This document shows positions 44,593-52,513 of a DNA stretch of 64,000 nt, in pieces. The stretch is from Williamsia sp. DF01-3 (GTDB lineage: Bacteria; Actinomycetota; Actinomycetes; Mycobacteriales; Mycobacteriaceae). Position numbers and translations under genes: made by a program. The stretch covers positions 4,853,733 through 4,917,732 of the forward strand of contig NZ_JALKFS010000005.1 in assembly GCF_023051145.1 (NCBI RefSeq). The letters are read 5' to 3'. Every line of letters begins with the position of its first letter. Position 1 is the stretch's first letter. Under the pieces are notes generated by a model, which did no database searches, had not been told where the DNA came from, and saw nothing but the letters and a program-made list of their open reading frames with translations.

Positions 44593-45902
44593 TCAAAGGC
44601 GGCGGGAGAGAAGCGCTTTCGCCGCCGCCCTACCGACGCCGAGGAATCCGGACAGCGACGCTATCCGGAAAGCAGTCGACCACACCGTACTGCGGGCCGA
44701 CTCCGGAAGTGGCGCGTTGTCGAACCGATCCGACAACCAGTCGAGCACCACGGGTGCTGACAGCACCATCAACGAAAGGTGTTCACTGAGGCGGTCGCGC
44801 ACGTAGGTGACGTGCGCTCCGCCCTTTTCGTACCGCTCAACCTGGCCGTCGATGTCCTCCACGGCGATGATCTGGTCGTGCACGGGATGCAATACCAGCA
44901 GCGGACAGTCCGGGATGCGGTCACCGAGTCTGATGTCGTCGAACAGTTCGAGGAGTTCGGGTTTGCCTAGCACATCGGCGAGCGGAATCTTGGTGTAGTT
45001 GTCGAAATCGTCCTTGGCAAAACGGATCACGGCTTCCACCGTCGACATCGACTCGATCATGTCCAGCCGGTTGCGGCCCTCGTCGTCGACGTGGGCCTCG
45101 ATCACCTGCTCCAGGCCCGGGTAGACGTGTCGCAGACCGGCGACCACAAGAGCGGGCAGACCTGCGTACAAGGTGCTGTTGAGACGGATGTACGTCTCAC
45201 CGGGATCTCCGACGGGCGCACCGAGTGCTGCACCGACGATGTTGATCTCCGGCGCGTACTCCGGCGCCATCTCCGCGACCCACGATGACGCCATGCCGCC
45301 GCCCGAATATCCCCACACCCCAACAGGTGTCGACGCGTCCAGACCCAGCGGAGCAAACGTCATCGCGGCACGAACGCCGTCGAGTACGCGATAACCGGGT
45401 TCCCGAGGGGCGCCGAAGTAGCCGTTCATCCCCTCGTGATCGGCGATGCTCACGGCCCAACCACGTTGCAGCGCATTGGCGATGATGAACATCTCGAAGG
45501 GCGGAACACTCCCTGGCGACCACGCGCCCTGCTGGAAGACATAAGACGGAAAACACTTCGCCGACACCGCATCGATGGCGCACTGGTACGCAAGCAACGG
45601 CCGGGGTTCGGCCGGGTCCGCCTCGGCCGGCAACAGCACCGTCGTCACCGCGACCTCGGCGTTCCGGTGCAGATCGCTGCTCCGGTAGAGCAACTGCCAT
45701 GCCTTGGCTTTCTGCGGGATGATCCCGAGCAACGCCAACCGGATCTCCCGACTTCGAAGCAGCGTGCCTTCGGGGAGGGCATCGAGCCGGCCGGTGGCAC
45801 ATAGAACGGGTCGTCCCCGGGTAGGGATGGCCTGCTCCACCGTGACGGTATCGGCGCTGTCGCCTCGGGGGTCCAATCGTCGTCGATCAGGAGTTGTGTC
45901 AT
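44593..45902 (-). CDS. Secretory-lipase (LIP) family triacylglycerol lipase, one-base frameshift
   Basis: The N-terminal frame (ATG 45902 after AAGGA, MTQLLIDDDWTPEATAP, then LPGDDPFYVPPAG) continues in another frame as LDALPEGTLLRSREIRLALLG and runs to 44593. One G restored at 45787-45788 joins them into 436 residues, the usual length. The nucleophile elbow is VWGYSGGGMASSW, and Asp and His follow in LLVLHPVHDQI and DRLSEHL. It has no signal peptide despite the family name. Such lipases hydrolyse triacylglycerol or other esters. It converges on the SRPBCC gene and may serve the same lipid pool as the WS/DGAT. Confidence 0.82.
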
Positions 45903-45926
45903 CGGGATCCTTGGTGAGAAAACAAA

Positions 45927-45954
45927 CCGGCGCGGACCGTGTGGCCCGCGCCGG
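45927..45954 (-). terminator. Hairpin terminator between GlsB-like gene and lipase
   Basis: CCGGCGCGG (45927-45935) pairs with CCGCGCCGG (45946-45954). On the minus strand it is followed by a TTTGTTTTC stretch, so it terminates the GlsB-like transcript just before the lipase start. Confidence 0.75.
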
Positions 45955-45969
45955 GTAGAAGTGTGCCCT

Positions 45970-46281
45970 CTAACGGCGTTTGGTGACTGCCTTGACGATC
46001 GCGAGCAGGATAACTGCTCCGAGCAGTGCCGTCAGGAAGGTGAAGAACCAACCACCGCTGGCCGTGTCGAAGGCGAAGCTGAGCAGGAAGCCACCGAGGA
46101 ACGCGCCGAGCACGCCAACCACGATGTTGAGCAAAATGCCCATCTGCTTGTCGGTGCCCATGAACTTGCTGGCAATCCAACCGGCGAGGCCGCCGATGAT
46201 GATGTAGCCGATGATGCCCACCGATGTGGTGGTGGTGGAGCGTTCCGCCAGGATTTCAACAGCCGCAGCAGTAGTACTCAC
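45970..46281 (-). CDS. GlsB/YeaQ/YmgE-family stress response membrane protein
   Basis: The 103-residue protein starts at a GTG after AGGAAA. A hydrophilic N-terminus of about 20 residues precedes three membrane segments with IIGGLAGWIASKFMGTD and LLNIVVGVLGAFLGGFLL, the standard transglycosylase-associated YeaQ signature. The family is induced by general, osmotic and acid stress in many bacteria, function unknown. The preceding region to 46426 contains an inverted repeat at 46345-46360. Confidence 0.9.
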   Translation of the reverse strand: MSTTAAAVEILAERSTTTTSVGIIGYIIIGGLAGWIASKFMGTDKQMGILLNIVVGVLGAFLGGFLLSFAFDTASGGWFFTFLTALLGAVILLAIVKAVTKRR

Positions 46282-46344
46282 AGTAATTTCCTATCGTCGG
46301 TTGTCTTTGCCGACCGCAGCAGAGCGGCCAGACGCTCAGTAAAG

Positions 46345-46360
46345 GTTCCCAATGTGGAAC
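46345..46360. promoter_or_regulatory. Inverted repeat in the divergent stress-gene spacer
   Basis: GTTCC-CAATGT-GGAAC, flanked symmetrically by AAAG and TTT, sits between the GlsB-like gene and the operon of the small acidic protein and YihY. Further on, GTTT (46392-46395), 15 bp, GGGCTAT (46411-46417) is close to the general-stress SigB/SigF consensus GTTT-N15-GGGTAT with one extra base. Confidence 0.4.
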
Positions 46361-46426
46361 TTTGCAAACGTACAGATTTTGATGCTTCAGCGTTTCAACC
46401 CTCCCCCACCGGGCTATCCCCCGTCC

Positions 46427-46603
46427 ATGAGTTCAGCAAAAGATGACCCCACCTTGGACAACGTCATGATTCCGACCGAGACGGTCAATCCGGATCACCA
46501 CGAGCACGCGAAGACGCCGGCACATCTCGACGACGACGAGCTGGCCAAGCGGGCCGAGCACGAGCAAGCCCTCGTCGACGACGCCAAGAACGGCGACAAC
46601 TGA
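46427..46603 (+). CDS. Small hydrophilic His/Asp/Glu-rich protein, 58 residues
   Basis: ATG 46427 gives MSSAKDDPTLDNVMIPTETV, then NPDHHEHAKTPAHLDDDELA and a lysine- and acid-rich end. It has no hydrophobic core and is probably intrinsically disordered. It lies 2 bases before the YihY gene, so they are cotranscribed. No family is recognised. A SigB/SigF-like promoter element lies just upstream, so a stress role is possible. Confidence 0.6.
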   Translation: MSSAKDDPTLDNVMIPTETVNPDHHEHAKTPAHLDDDELAKRAEHEQALVDDAKNGDN

Positions 46604-46605
46604 TC

Positions 46606-47676
46606 ATGAGCAAGCAGCGCGAGGATGTACGGGACGACCCGGAGTCACCCGATCCGGAGGACCCGCGGAAGCCCGAATCCCCGACTCAGCTGACCAAGCA
46701 CTCCTTCATGTTCGTGCTCCGGAAGACGCTGCGGGAGTTCTCTCGCGATCAGTGCACCGACATCGCGGCAGCACTCACGTACTACTCGGTGCTGTCGCTG
46801 TTTCCCGCGCTGCTTGCCCTGGTGTCGCTGCTCGGCGTCTTCGGGCAAGGCCAGAAGACCACTGACGCGGTATTGAAGATGGTCGATGACCTCGGCCCCT
46901 CGTCCGCGGTCGACACCCTGCGTGGACCTGTCGAGCAACTCGTTGCCGCACCCAGCGCCGGGTTCGCCCTGGTGCTCGGTCTTGTTGGCGCCCTGTGGTC
47001 GGCGTCCGGTTACGTCGGGGCCTTCGGCCGGGCGATGAATCGGATGTACGAGATCGACGAAGGGCGTCCGATCTGGAAGTTGCGTCCGATCATGCTGCTC
47101 GTCACTCTGATCGCGCTCATCATGGCCGCAGCGGTTGCCTTCATGCTTGCTGTGAGCGGTCCGGTTGCGAAGTCCATCGGTGACGCCATCGGCCTGGGCG
47201 ACTCGGCTCTGACCATCTGGAACATCGCACGGTGGCCCGTGGTCTTGATCTTCGTGATCTTGGTTGTCGCGATCCTCTACTGGGCTACCCCGAACGTGAA
47301 ACAGCCGAAGTTCCGCTGGGTGAGCGCCGGTGCCATCCTCGCCATCGTCACCTGGATCGTCGCCTCGGCTCTGTTCGCTCTGTACGTCGCGAACTTCAGC
47401 AACTACAACAAGACCTATGGTGCCCTCGCCGGTGTCATCGTGTTCTTGCTGTGGCTCTGGCTCACCAACCTCGCATTGTTGTTCGGTGCCGAGTTCGACT
47501 CCGAGCTCGAGCGCGGTCGCCAGCTCCAGGCAGGGCTGCCGGCCGAAGAGCGCCTGCAACTCCCGCCGCGTGACACCAAGGCGTCGGACAAGAACGAAGC
47601 AACCGATCAGAAGTTCGTCGAGAGAGGTCGGGCCCTACGCGAATCCCAGGGCCAGACGATGACGCCTGACAAGTAG
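46606..47676 (+). CDS. YihY/BrkB family inner membrane protein
   Basis: The 356-residue protein has a disordered acidic N-terminus, then DIAAALTYYSVLSLFPALLA, the YihY/RNase BN-type signature, and about six membrane segments to residue 300, ending in a long charged cytoplasmic tail. The old assignment as ribonuclease BN is wrong for this family. Its role is unsettled, with proposals including lipid transport or envelope function. It forms an operon with the preceding 58-residue gene and is closed by a strong terminator. Confidence 0.9.
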   Translation: MSKQREDVRDDPESPDPEDPRKPESPTQLTKHSFMFVLRKTLREFSRDQCTDIAAALTYYSVLSLFPALLALVSLLGVFGQGQKTTDAVLKMVDDLGPSSAVDTLRGPVEQLVAAPSAGFALVLGLVGALWSASGYVGAFGRAMNRMYEIDEGRPIWKLRPIMLLVTLIALIMAAAVAFMLAVSGPVAKSIGDAIGLGDSALTIWNIARWPVVLIFVILVVAILYWATPNVKQPKFRWVSAGAILAIVTWIVASALFALYVANFSNYNKTYGALAGVIVFLLWLWLTNLALLFGAEFDSELERGRQLQAGLPAEERLQLPPRDTKASDKNEATDQKFVERGRALRESQGQTMTPDK

Positions 47677-47691
47677 GCAAGTTTTACCGAA

Positions 47692-47725
47692 GCCCCCGTA
47701 CTGGTTTGCCCGGTGCGGGGGTTTT
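47692..47725 (+). terminator. Intrinsic terminator after the YihY gene
   Basis: CCCCCG (47693-47698) pairs with CGGGGG (47716-47721), with weaker pairing inside, followed by TTTTGTT. Confidence 0.82.
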
Positions 47726-47730
47726 GTTGT

Positions 47731-48262
47731 GGGAGCGTGCAAACGCTCGCGCCGCAGGGCGAGCGGCGCCGGGGTCGCGGGGCGCTCGAAAAACCCGCAC
47801 ACGCTCGGACTACAGACCGAGCAACAACCAGGAAAGCTAGCGCGGGTTCGAGTCGGCTCGAGAAACCCGCAAACGCTCGCGCTGCAGGGCGAGCAACGAC
47901 TAGGTAAGCGAGCGCGGGTTCGGGTCGGCTCGAGAAACCCGCAAACGCTCGCGCCGCAGGGCGAGCGGGTGACTAGACGAGCGAGCGCGGGTTCCGGGGC
48001 GGCTCGGGAAACCCGCAAACGCTCGAGCTACAGACCGAGCAACGACTAGGTAAGCGAGCGCGGGTTCGAGTCGGCTCGAGAAACCCGCAAACGCTCGCGC
48101 TGCAGGGCGAGCAACGACTAGGTAAGCGAGCGTGGTCGCGGGTCAGCTCGGGACACCGGCAAACGCTCGGGCTACAGACCGAGCGTCGGCCGGTTAAGCG
48201 AGCGGAGGTTCAGTCCAGCTCGGAAAACCGGCGCACGCTCCTACTACAGAGCGAGCAACCCC
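47731..48262. repeat. 72-bp tandem repeat, about 7.5 copies, with internal dyads
   Basis: The element GCTCG(A/G)(G/A)AAACC(C/G)GCAA recurs at 47784, 47856, 47928, 48002, 48074, 48146 and 48218, that is every 72 bp with one 74-bp step. Copies at 47856 and 48074 are nearly identical; the outer copies have diverged. Each unit contains two dyads: GCTCGC...GCGAGC and GCGGGTT...AAACCCGC. Because 72 is a multiple of 3, both strands stay open as repetitive frames, but their arginine- or cysteine-rich composition argues against real proteins. No gene is called between the YihY terminator and 48273. Confidence 0.85.
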
Positions 48263-48272
48263 TTACCGACGA

Positions 48273-48701
48273 TCAGCGCAGAGCGACCAGATTCTCAACG
48301 GAGTTGCGGACGTCGGAGTCGATGACCTTCGCGACGATGTTACCGACAGGGCCGTTCAAGACGCTGCCACTGAGGGTGGCATCGAGGTCGAAGATCGAGC
48401 CGTTTCCTTCCGGCGTGACCTTCAGCGCGATCTCGATCCGCACACCGCCGCGACCTTTGCCCGACAACTCGAGCAGGCGGGGCTCGTCGTAGCGCGTCAC
48501 GGTCCAGTGGATCGTGTTGCGGAAACCCTTCACCTTGATCAGCGACGACACCTCGGTGCCCTCTTCGATCTGCGCGGGCAACGGACTCTTCCATCCCGCG
48601 AAGATCGTCATCCACTCGTCGAAGCGACTCAGATCCGACGCCATGTTCCAGGCCGCAGCAGGTTCGAGCTCCGACGTGACGGACACATTCACACCAGCCA
48701 T
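48273..48701 (-). CDS. SRPBCC family protein
   Basis: ATG 48701 gives 142 residues beginning MAGVNVSVTSELEPAAAWNM, with DLSRFDEWMTIFAGWKSPLP and the closing helix VIDSDVRNSVENLVAL of the type II START/polyketide-cyclase-like fold seen in Rv2185c-type mycobacterial proteins. It binds an unknown hydrophobic ligand. The coding region ends only about 10 bases before the 72-bp repeat array, so the array lies directly in its 3' untranslated region. Confidence 0.82.
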   Translation of the reverse strand: MAGVNVSVTSELEPAAAWNMASDLSRFDEWMTIFAGWKSPLPAQIEEGTEVSSLIKVKGFRNTIHWTVTRYDEPRLLELSGKGRGGVRIEIALKVTPEGNGSIFDLDATLSGSVLNGPVGNIVAKVIDSDVRNSVENLVALR

Positions 48702-48753
48702 TTGGATATCTACTTTCGTTGTTTTGTGCGGCCTTCGCGCCGAGCGGCTCGGG

Positions 48754-49458
48754 TCAGAACAGCGGAGGCAGAGCGAAGACCATGATGATCGTCCACGAGA
48801 TGTGCGTACCCATCGATGCGACGATGCCGCCCGTGGCACGACGTTCGAGCGCGCTCACCGCTCCGAGCAGAATGGCCGCGAAGCCAAGCATCGGGTTGCC
48901 GCTGGCAAGGGTGGCGACGATGTAGATGAGCGTGGAGAAGATGACGGGCGCATGGCCTTTGAGAGCCGAGTACACCGCGCCTCGGAAGAACATCTCCTCT
49001 GCCACCCCGTTGACGAGGGCGGTGGCGAGAATCAGGGAGAAAGTGCCTTGGTCGGCGTGGTCGAGCACATCGGAGACGAAATCGGCGATGGGTGGAATCT
49101 CCCGGACCACCAACGCCCCGACAACAAACACCGCACCCAGCGCCAGCCCCACAGCGACACCGATCGCGCCGGCACGCACGGGTCCGCCGCGCGGCGGCGG
49201 AAATGCTCCGAGGTGTAGCGGCCCGGACAGCACCGCGCCGATGGCCCAGACCGCCGCAAGGGCGAAGGTCATCGGGTAGAACGACGAGTCACCGGGATCG
49301 ATCGACAACGAGATGCTCAGCAGCACGCTGCCCACGAGCAACGTGACCACCACGACGATCCTGCGGCGCAACATCTGGGCGCGTGTCTCGGGCGGGTCGT
49401 TGGAGTCGTCCTCCATCGTGCCGATGAGGAACTGGACCTTCTCGGGCAGTGTGATCAT
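48754..49458 (-). CDS. CPBP-family intramembrane glutamic protease
   Basis: ATG 49458 overlaps the stop of the upstream reductase (ATGA) and gives 234 residues with about six membrane segments. The catalytic motif EExxxR is AEEMFFRGAVY, and the second conserved His is in SMGTHISWTIIM, as in Rce1/CAAX-like proteases. Substrates could be small membrane proteins or peptides. Coupling to an SDR-type gene suggests joint expression in envelope or lipid modification. Confidence 0.86.
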   Translation of the reverse strand: MITLPEKVQFLIGTMEDDSNDPPETRAQMLRRRIVVVVTLLVGSVLLSISLSIDPGDSSFYPMTFALAAVWAIGAVLSGPLHLGAFPPPRGGPVRAGAIGVAVGLALGAVFVVGALVVREIPPIADFVSDVLDHADQGTFSLILATALVNGVAEEMFFRGAVYSALKGHAPVIFSTLIYIVATLASGNPMLGFAAILLGAVSALERRATGGIVASMGTHISWTIIMVFALPPLF

Positions 49459-50531
49459 TTGGGCCGCCCTGTCACCGCGCCGACGACCCCGGTCAGGAGG
49501 TTCCACGCCGGACCGAGGCGGTCTCGTACCCCGATCTTCACCCGCATCAGGTCGCCGCCGGCCCAGTCGGGGTCAGTATCGGCCAGATGATGGATGTCGC
49601 GAAGTTTGTCGACCGGCTTCGGAAGTGGACTCTCGGCGGATCTGCGAACTGCATCCCGGATGGTCAACAATCCTCCCGGCGGATCGGGGACGTGGTCTCG
49701 GATCGAATGTTCTGACGCCTTCATCGGGTAGTCAAGTGATCTCACCAGATCGGACGCGAGCCCGCTGGGCACCGGGACGATGAAACCGCTGACAAAACCG
49801 GCCAGTCGCACGTCGATGCTCGGGAGCAGCACACCGACCCTGGGCTGACCGATCTCCCGTAGGTAGGCGAACAGCAGCGAGTTGTACGACGACCGCTCCG
49901 GCCCGCTGATGTCGTAGTCACCCGGAGGCACCGAGTCGGTGGCGGCCGCAGCAAGATAGTGCACGGCGTCGCGCACCGAAATCGGATCCATCGGATTGTC
50001 CATCCACGCCGGCAGCGGGATCACGGCCAGGCGGTCGGCCATGTAGCGCACCATCTCGAACGATGTGGATCCGGCGCCGATCACCACGGCGGCGCGTAAC
50101 CACACCAGGTCCGCTCCTCCGTCGACCGACAGTGCGGTTCCGACCTCGGCCCGGCTCTCGAGATGTTCGGAGAGTTCGGCGTCGTCGGGGACAAAGCCTC
50201 CGAGGTAGACGATGCGTCCGACGTCCGCGTCGCGCGCTGCGGCGGCCACGTTGTCCGCGGCCCGACGGTCGTCGTCGCGGAAATTGGGTTGTCCGATGCC
50301 GTGGACGAGGTAGTAGATGACGTCGATGTCGCCGCCCGAGCTGATGCCGTTGCGGACCGACTCCGCGTCGAGGGCGTCGAACTCGATGGTCTTCACCCGG
50401 TCGAACCACCCGAAGCGCTCGAGACTGCTGCGGTTACGCGATGCGGCAACAACCTCGTGTCCCTTCGACAACAGAGCTGGGACCAATCGAGACCCGATGT
50501 AACCGGTCGCTCCCAGAACAAGAACCCGCAT
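49455..50531 (-). CDS. NAD(P)H-binding atypical SDR/epimerase-like protein
   Basis: ATG 50531 gives 358 residues starting MRVLVLGATGYIGSRLVPAL, the classical GATGxxG motif, followed by DVIYYLVHGIG and VGRIVYLGGFVP. The SDR active-site YxxxK is not obvious, so the protein resembles the NmrA/YwnB/DUF2867-like class rather than a true epimerase. The C-terminal 130 residues are unassigned. It is the first gene of a two-gene unit with the CPBP protease. Confidence 0.82.
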   Translation of the reverse strand: MRVLVLGATGYIGSRLVPALLSKGHEVVAASRNRSSLERFGWFDRVKTIEFDALDAESVRNGISSGGDIDVIYYLVHGIGQPNFRDDDRRAADNVAAAARDADVGRIVYLGGFVPDDAELSEHLESRAEVGTALSVDGGADLVWLRAAVVIGAGSTSFEMVRYMADRLAVIPLPAWMDNPMDPISVRDAVHYLAAAATDSVPPGDYDISGPERSSYNSLLFAYLREIGQPRVGVLLPSIDVRLAGFVSGFIVPVPSGLASDLVRSLDYPMKASEHSIRDHVPDPPGGLLTIRDAVRRSAESPLPKPVDKLRDIHHLADTDPDWAGGDLMRVKIGVRDRLGPAWNLLTGVVGAVTGRPK

Positions 50532-50760
50532 GTGATCACCGTTCGTCAAGACCGTGAATGCCACGATCGATGTGGTCGGCCTGCGTCTGTAGTCATTCCC
50601 CGGAACCCGCGACACCGGCAGCACGTGCTCTGCGGCGGCTCACCCCGGTGTTGGAGCGTCTGAATCGCCGGTTCCCTACATCCTTAACACGCAAGTACCC
50701 CAGATGCGGTCGGCGGCAATCGTGACATCACTCGCATTTGCGACGGGGATGTAATGGTTT

Positions 50761-50790
50761 TTGACAGCCTATCCATTTCATCGGCACGAT
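50761..50790 (+). promoter_or_regulatory. Consensus -35 promoter of the CGNR gene, probably leaderless
   Basis: A perfect TTGACA at 50761-50766 is spaced 18 bp from CACGAT at 50785-50790, whose expected start point is the ATG at 50798. There is no ribosome site, so the transcript is probably leaderless. Between 50532 and 50760 I see only this divergent regulatory region. Confidence 0.55.
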
Positions 50791-50797
50791 CTGAGAC

Positions 50798-51370
50798 ATG
50801 GATGACACGCTGCAGCGGAAGTGGCCATGGCTCGGGGATCACCTGGCCCTCGACGTGGCCAACACCGTCCGCGTCGAGGACGGCCGGCGAGTCGAGCTGC
50901 TCACGACGCCGGCCGACCTTGCCGGGTGGCTCGACGTGGAGCCCGCACCGATGCCCCGACCCGACGTCGTCGACGAACACTGCCTGGAACGGTTCCGTTC
51001 TGTTCGCGACGCCGCCCTGCTCATCCTGCACAGCGCCGCGTCCGGTGAGTCCCTGCCGGCCGATGCCGTGGACGACATCAACAACGCGGTGCAGGCAGCA
51101 TCCGTTCACCGATTGCTCACCGCAAACGCACGCGAAGCAGAACATGTTGTGGCGCAAACCGATTCGACGATCGCGCTGACGGGCCACGCGGCCGCCGCCG
51201 TGGTCGACCTCATCGCGCGCGACGACCTCGCCAACCTCGCGGTCTGTCATGCGCCCGCCTGCGGTCAGTTCTTTCACCGGGCGCGGCCCAACCAACGCTG
51301 GTGCAGTCCCGGATGCGGCAATCGGGCGCGGGTCGATCGGCACCGTCATCGCCGCAACAACCCACGGTGA
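50798..51370 (+). CDS. CGNR zinc finger regulator with ABATE-like N-terminal domain
   Basis: The 190-residue protein has an N-terminal ABATE-like domain (LGDHLALDVANTVRVEDGRR) thought to bind a small molecule, and a C-terminal zinc finger CHAPACGQFFHRARPNQRWC then SPGCGNRARVDRH, with the CGNR signature and four cysteines intact. It probably regulates transcription in response to an imported or excess metabolite. Its stop overlaps the GTG of a LysE exporter, which is the obvious target. The promoter seems leaderless. Confidence 0.87.
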   Translation: MDDTLQRKWPWLGDHLALDVANTVRVEDGRRVELLTTPADLAGWLDVEPAPMPRPDVVDEHCLERFRSVRDAALLILHSAASGESLPADAVDDINNAVQAASVHRLLTANAREAEHVVAQTDSTIALTGHAAAAVVDLIARDDLANLAVCHAPACGQFFHRARPNQRWCSPGCGNRARVDRHRHRRNNPR

Positions 51371-51966
51371 CGATCGACTGGCTGGGTTATTTCGCGGTAC
51401 TGACTGTCGCCTACGTGGTGCCAGGGCCCGACTTCCTACTGATCCTGCGGTGGTCCACAGAGAACCGCCGCGACGGACTGCTCGCACTCGCCGGAGCTCA
51501 GACGGGTCTATCCGTACACATCGTCCTCGCGGTGACCGGGGTCAGCTTTCTTGTCGCGCGTGCACCCGCGGCACTCACCATCATCCAGATACTCGGTGCC
51601 ATCTACCTGTGCTATCTCGGAGTCGGTCTGATCGTTCGCCGCAACTCGCGCGACCACGAGTCGGCGGCACCGGCGACGGCGTTTCGCAATGCCCTTGGGA
51701 CCAATTTGCTCAATCCGAAAGCGATCGTCTTCGTCACCGGTGTGCTGCCCCAATTCGCCACCGGGACGGCATCACTGCCACTTGAACTCGCCATTCTGGG
51801 GCTGGTCGACGTCGTCTTCGGAATCGTCGTCTATGTGGGGGTCGTGATGGCCGGAAGGCGTCTGTCGGGGCCCTTGCGGCGCGACGTGGTCCGGCGGCGT
51901 TGGAATTGCGCGAACGGCGCGCTCCTGATCATGCTCGGTATAGGACTCGGTGTCGCCAACCCCTGA
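51367..51966 (+). CDS. LysE family translocator (amino acid or metabolite exporter)
   Basis: The GTG start overlaps the CGNR stop (GTGA) and gives 199 residues with about six membrane segments and the LysE/RhtB signature VVPGPDFLLILRW and GTNLLNPKAIVFVTG. Such proteins export amino acids or related compounds. The paired regulator suggests feedback control of export by the substrate. The earlier part of the open frame, inside the CGNR gene, is not part of this protein. Confidence 0.88.
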   Translation: MTIDWLGYFAVLTVAYVVPGPDFLLILRWSTENRRDGLLALAGAQTGLSVHIVLAVTGVSFLVARAPAALTIIQILGAIYLCYLGVGLIVRRNSRDHESAAPATAFRNALGTNLLNPKAIVFVTGVLPQFATGTASLPLELAILGLVDVVFGIVVYVGVVMAGRRLSGPLRRDVVRRRWNCANGALLIMLGIGLGVANP

Positions 51967-51995
51967 CGACACCGAACCCTACGTCGGCCCCGGGA

Positions 51996-52379
51996 TTACG
52001 AACTGAGCGCTTTGGTCTTCAGCTGCTCGAACTCGTTCTGGTCGATGGTGCCATCAGCCAGAAGCGCCTTGGCCTGGGCGATCTGATCTGCCGGTGACGT
52101 ACCCGCCGCCTGCCTGATGTAGTCGTCCGCCTGCTTCCTGGCAGCTTCATGCGACGCTGCTGCGCGTTCTGCCATTCCCCGACCACGAGCGATCAAGTAG
52201 ACGAACACGGTGATGTACGGCAGCAGGATCAAGAAGATGATCCAGACGGCTTTGACCAATCCAGATGTTTTGTGATCACGGAACAAATCCGCGAGAACGT
52301 TGAAGAGAATCATCAGATACGCGATGAACGCGAAAATCACCACGGTGTACCAGATGAAGTCCCAGAATGAATCCCACAT
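51996..52379 (-). CDS. PLDc_N / SHOCT domain membrane protein
   Basis: ATG 52379 after AAGGAG gives 127 residues. Two N-terminal membrane segments (FIWYTVVIFAFIAYLMILF and LVKAVWIIFLILLPYITVFV) form a PLDc_N-like (phospholipase D nuclease N-terminal) domain with the DHKTSGLVKAVW signature. The C-terminal SHOCT motif reads ADQIAQAKALLADGTIDQNE. The architecture is frequent and unstudied in actinobacteria. It converges with the LysE gene. Confidence 0.86.
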   Translation of the reverse strand: MWDSFWDFIWYTVVIFAFIAYLMILFNVLADLFRDHKTSGLVKAVWIIFLILLPYITVFVYLIARGRGMAERAAASHEAARKQADDYIRQAAGTSPADQIAQAKALLADGTIDQNEFEQLKTKALSS

Positions 52380-52513
52380 GACCAACCACTCCTTGCTTGA
52401 TGGTGTCTCGCCGAAATCGGCGACCTCTTCGGAATCATGGCATGTGCAAGCACATTCCGGGTGCGGTTGACGTTCAGCTCCTGGCCACTCGAGCAATAGG
52501 CCGCCTGCGTTTG

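Noticed and set aside
47729-48049. Repetitive arginine-rich and cysteine-rich frames in the 72-bp array
   Set aside because: They exist because 72 is a multiple of three; composition and both-strand openness argue against proteins.
47731-48262. CRISPR array or tRNA genes (GGGTTCGAGTC resembles a T-arm)
   Set aside because: Units are contiguous without unique spacers, and no acceptor stem, anticodon arm or D-arm can be folded around the T-arm-like string.
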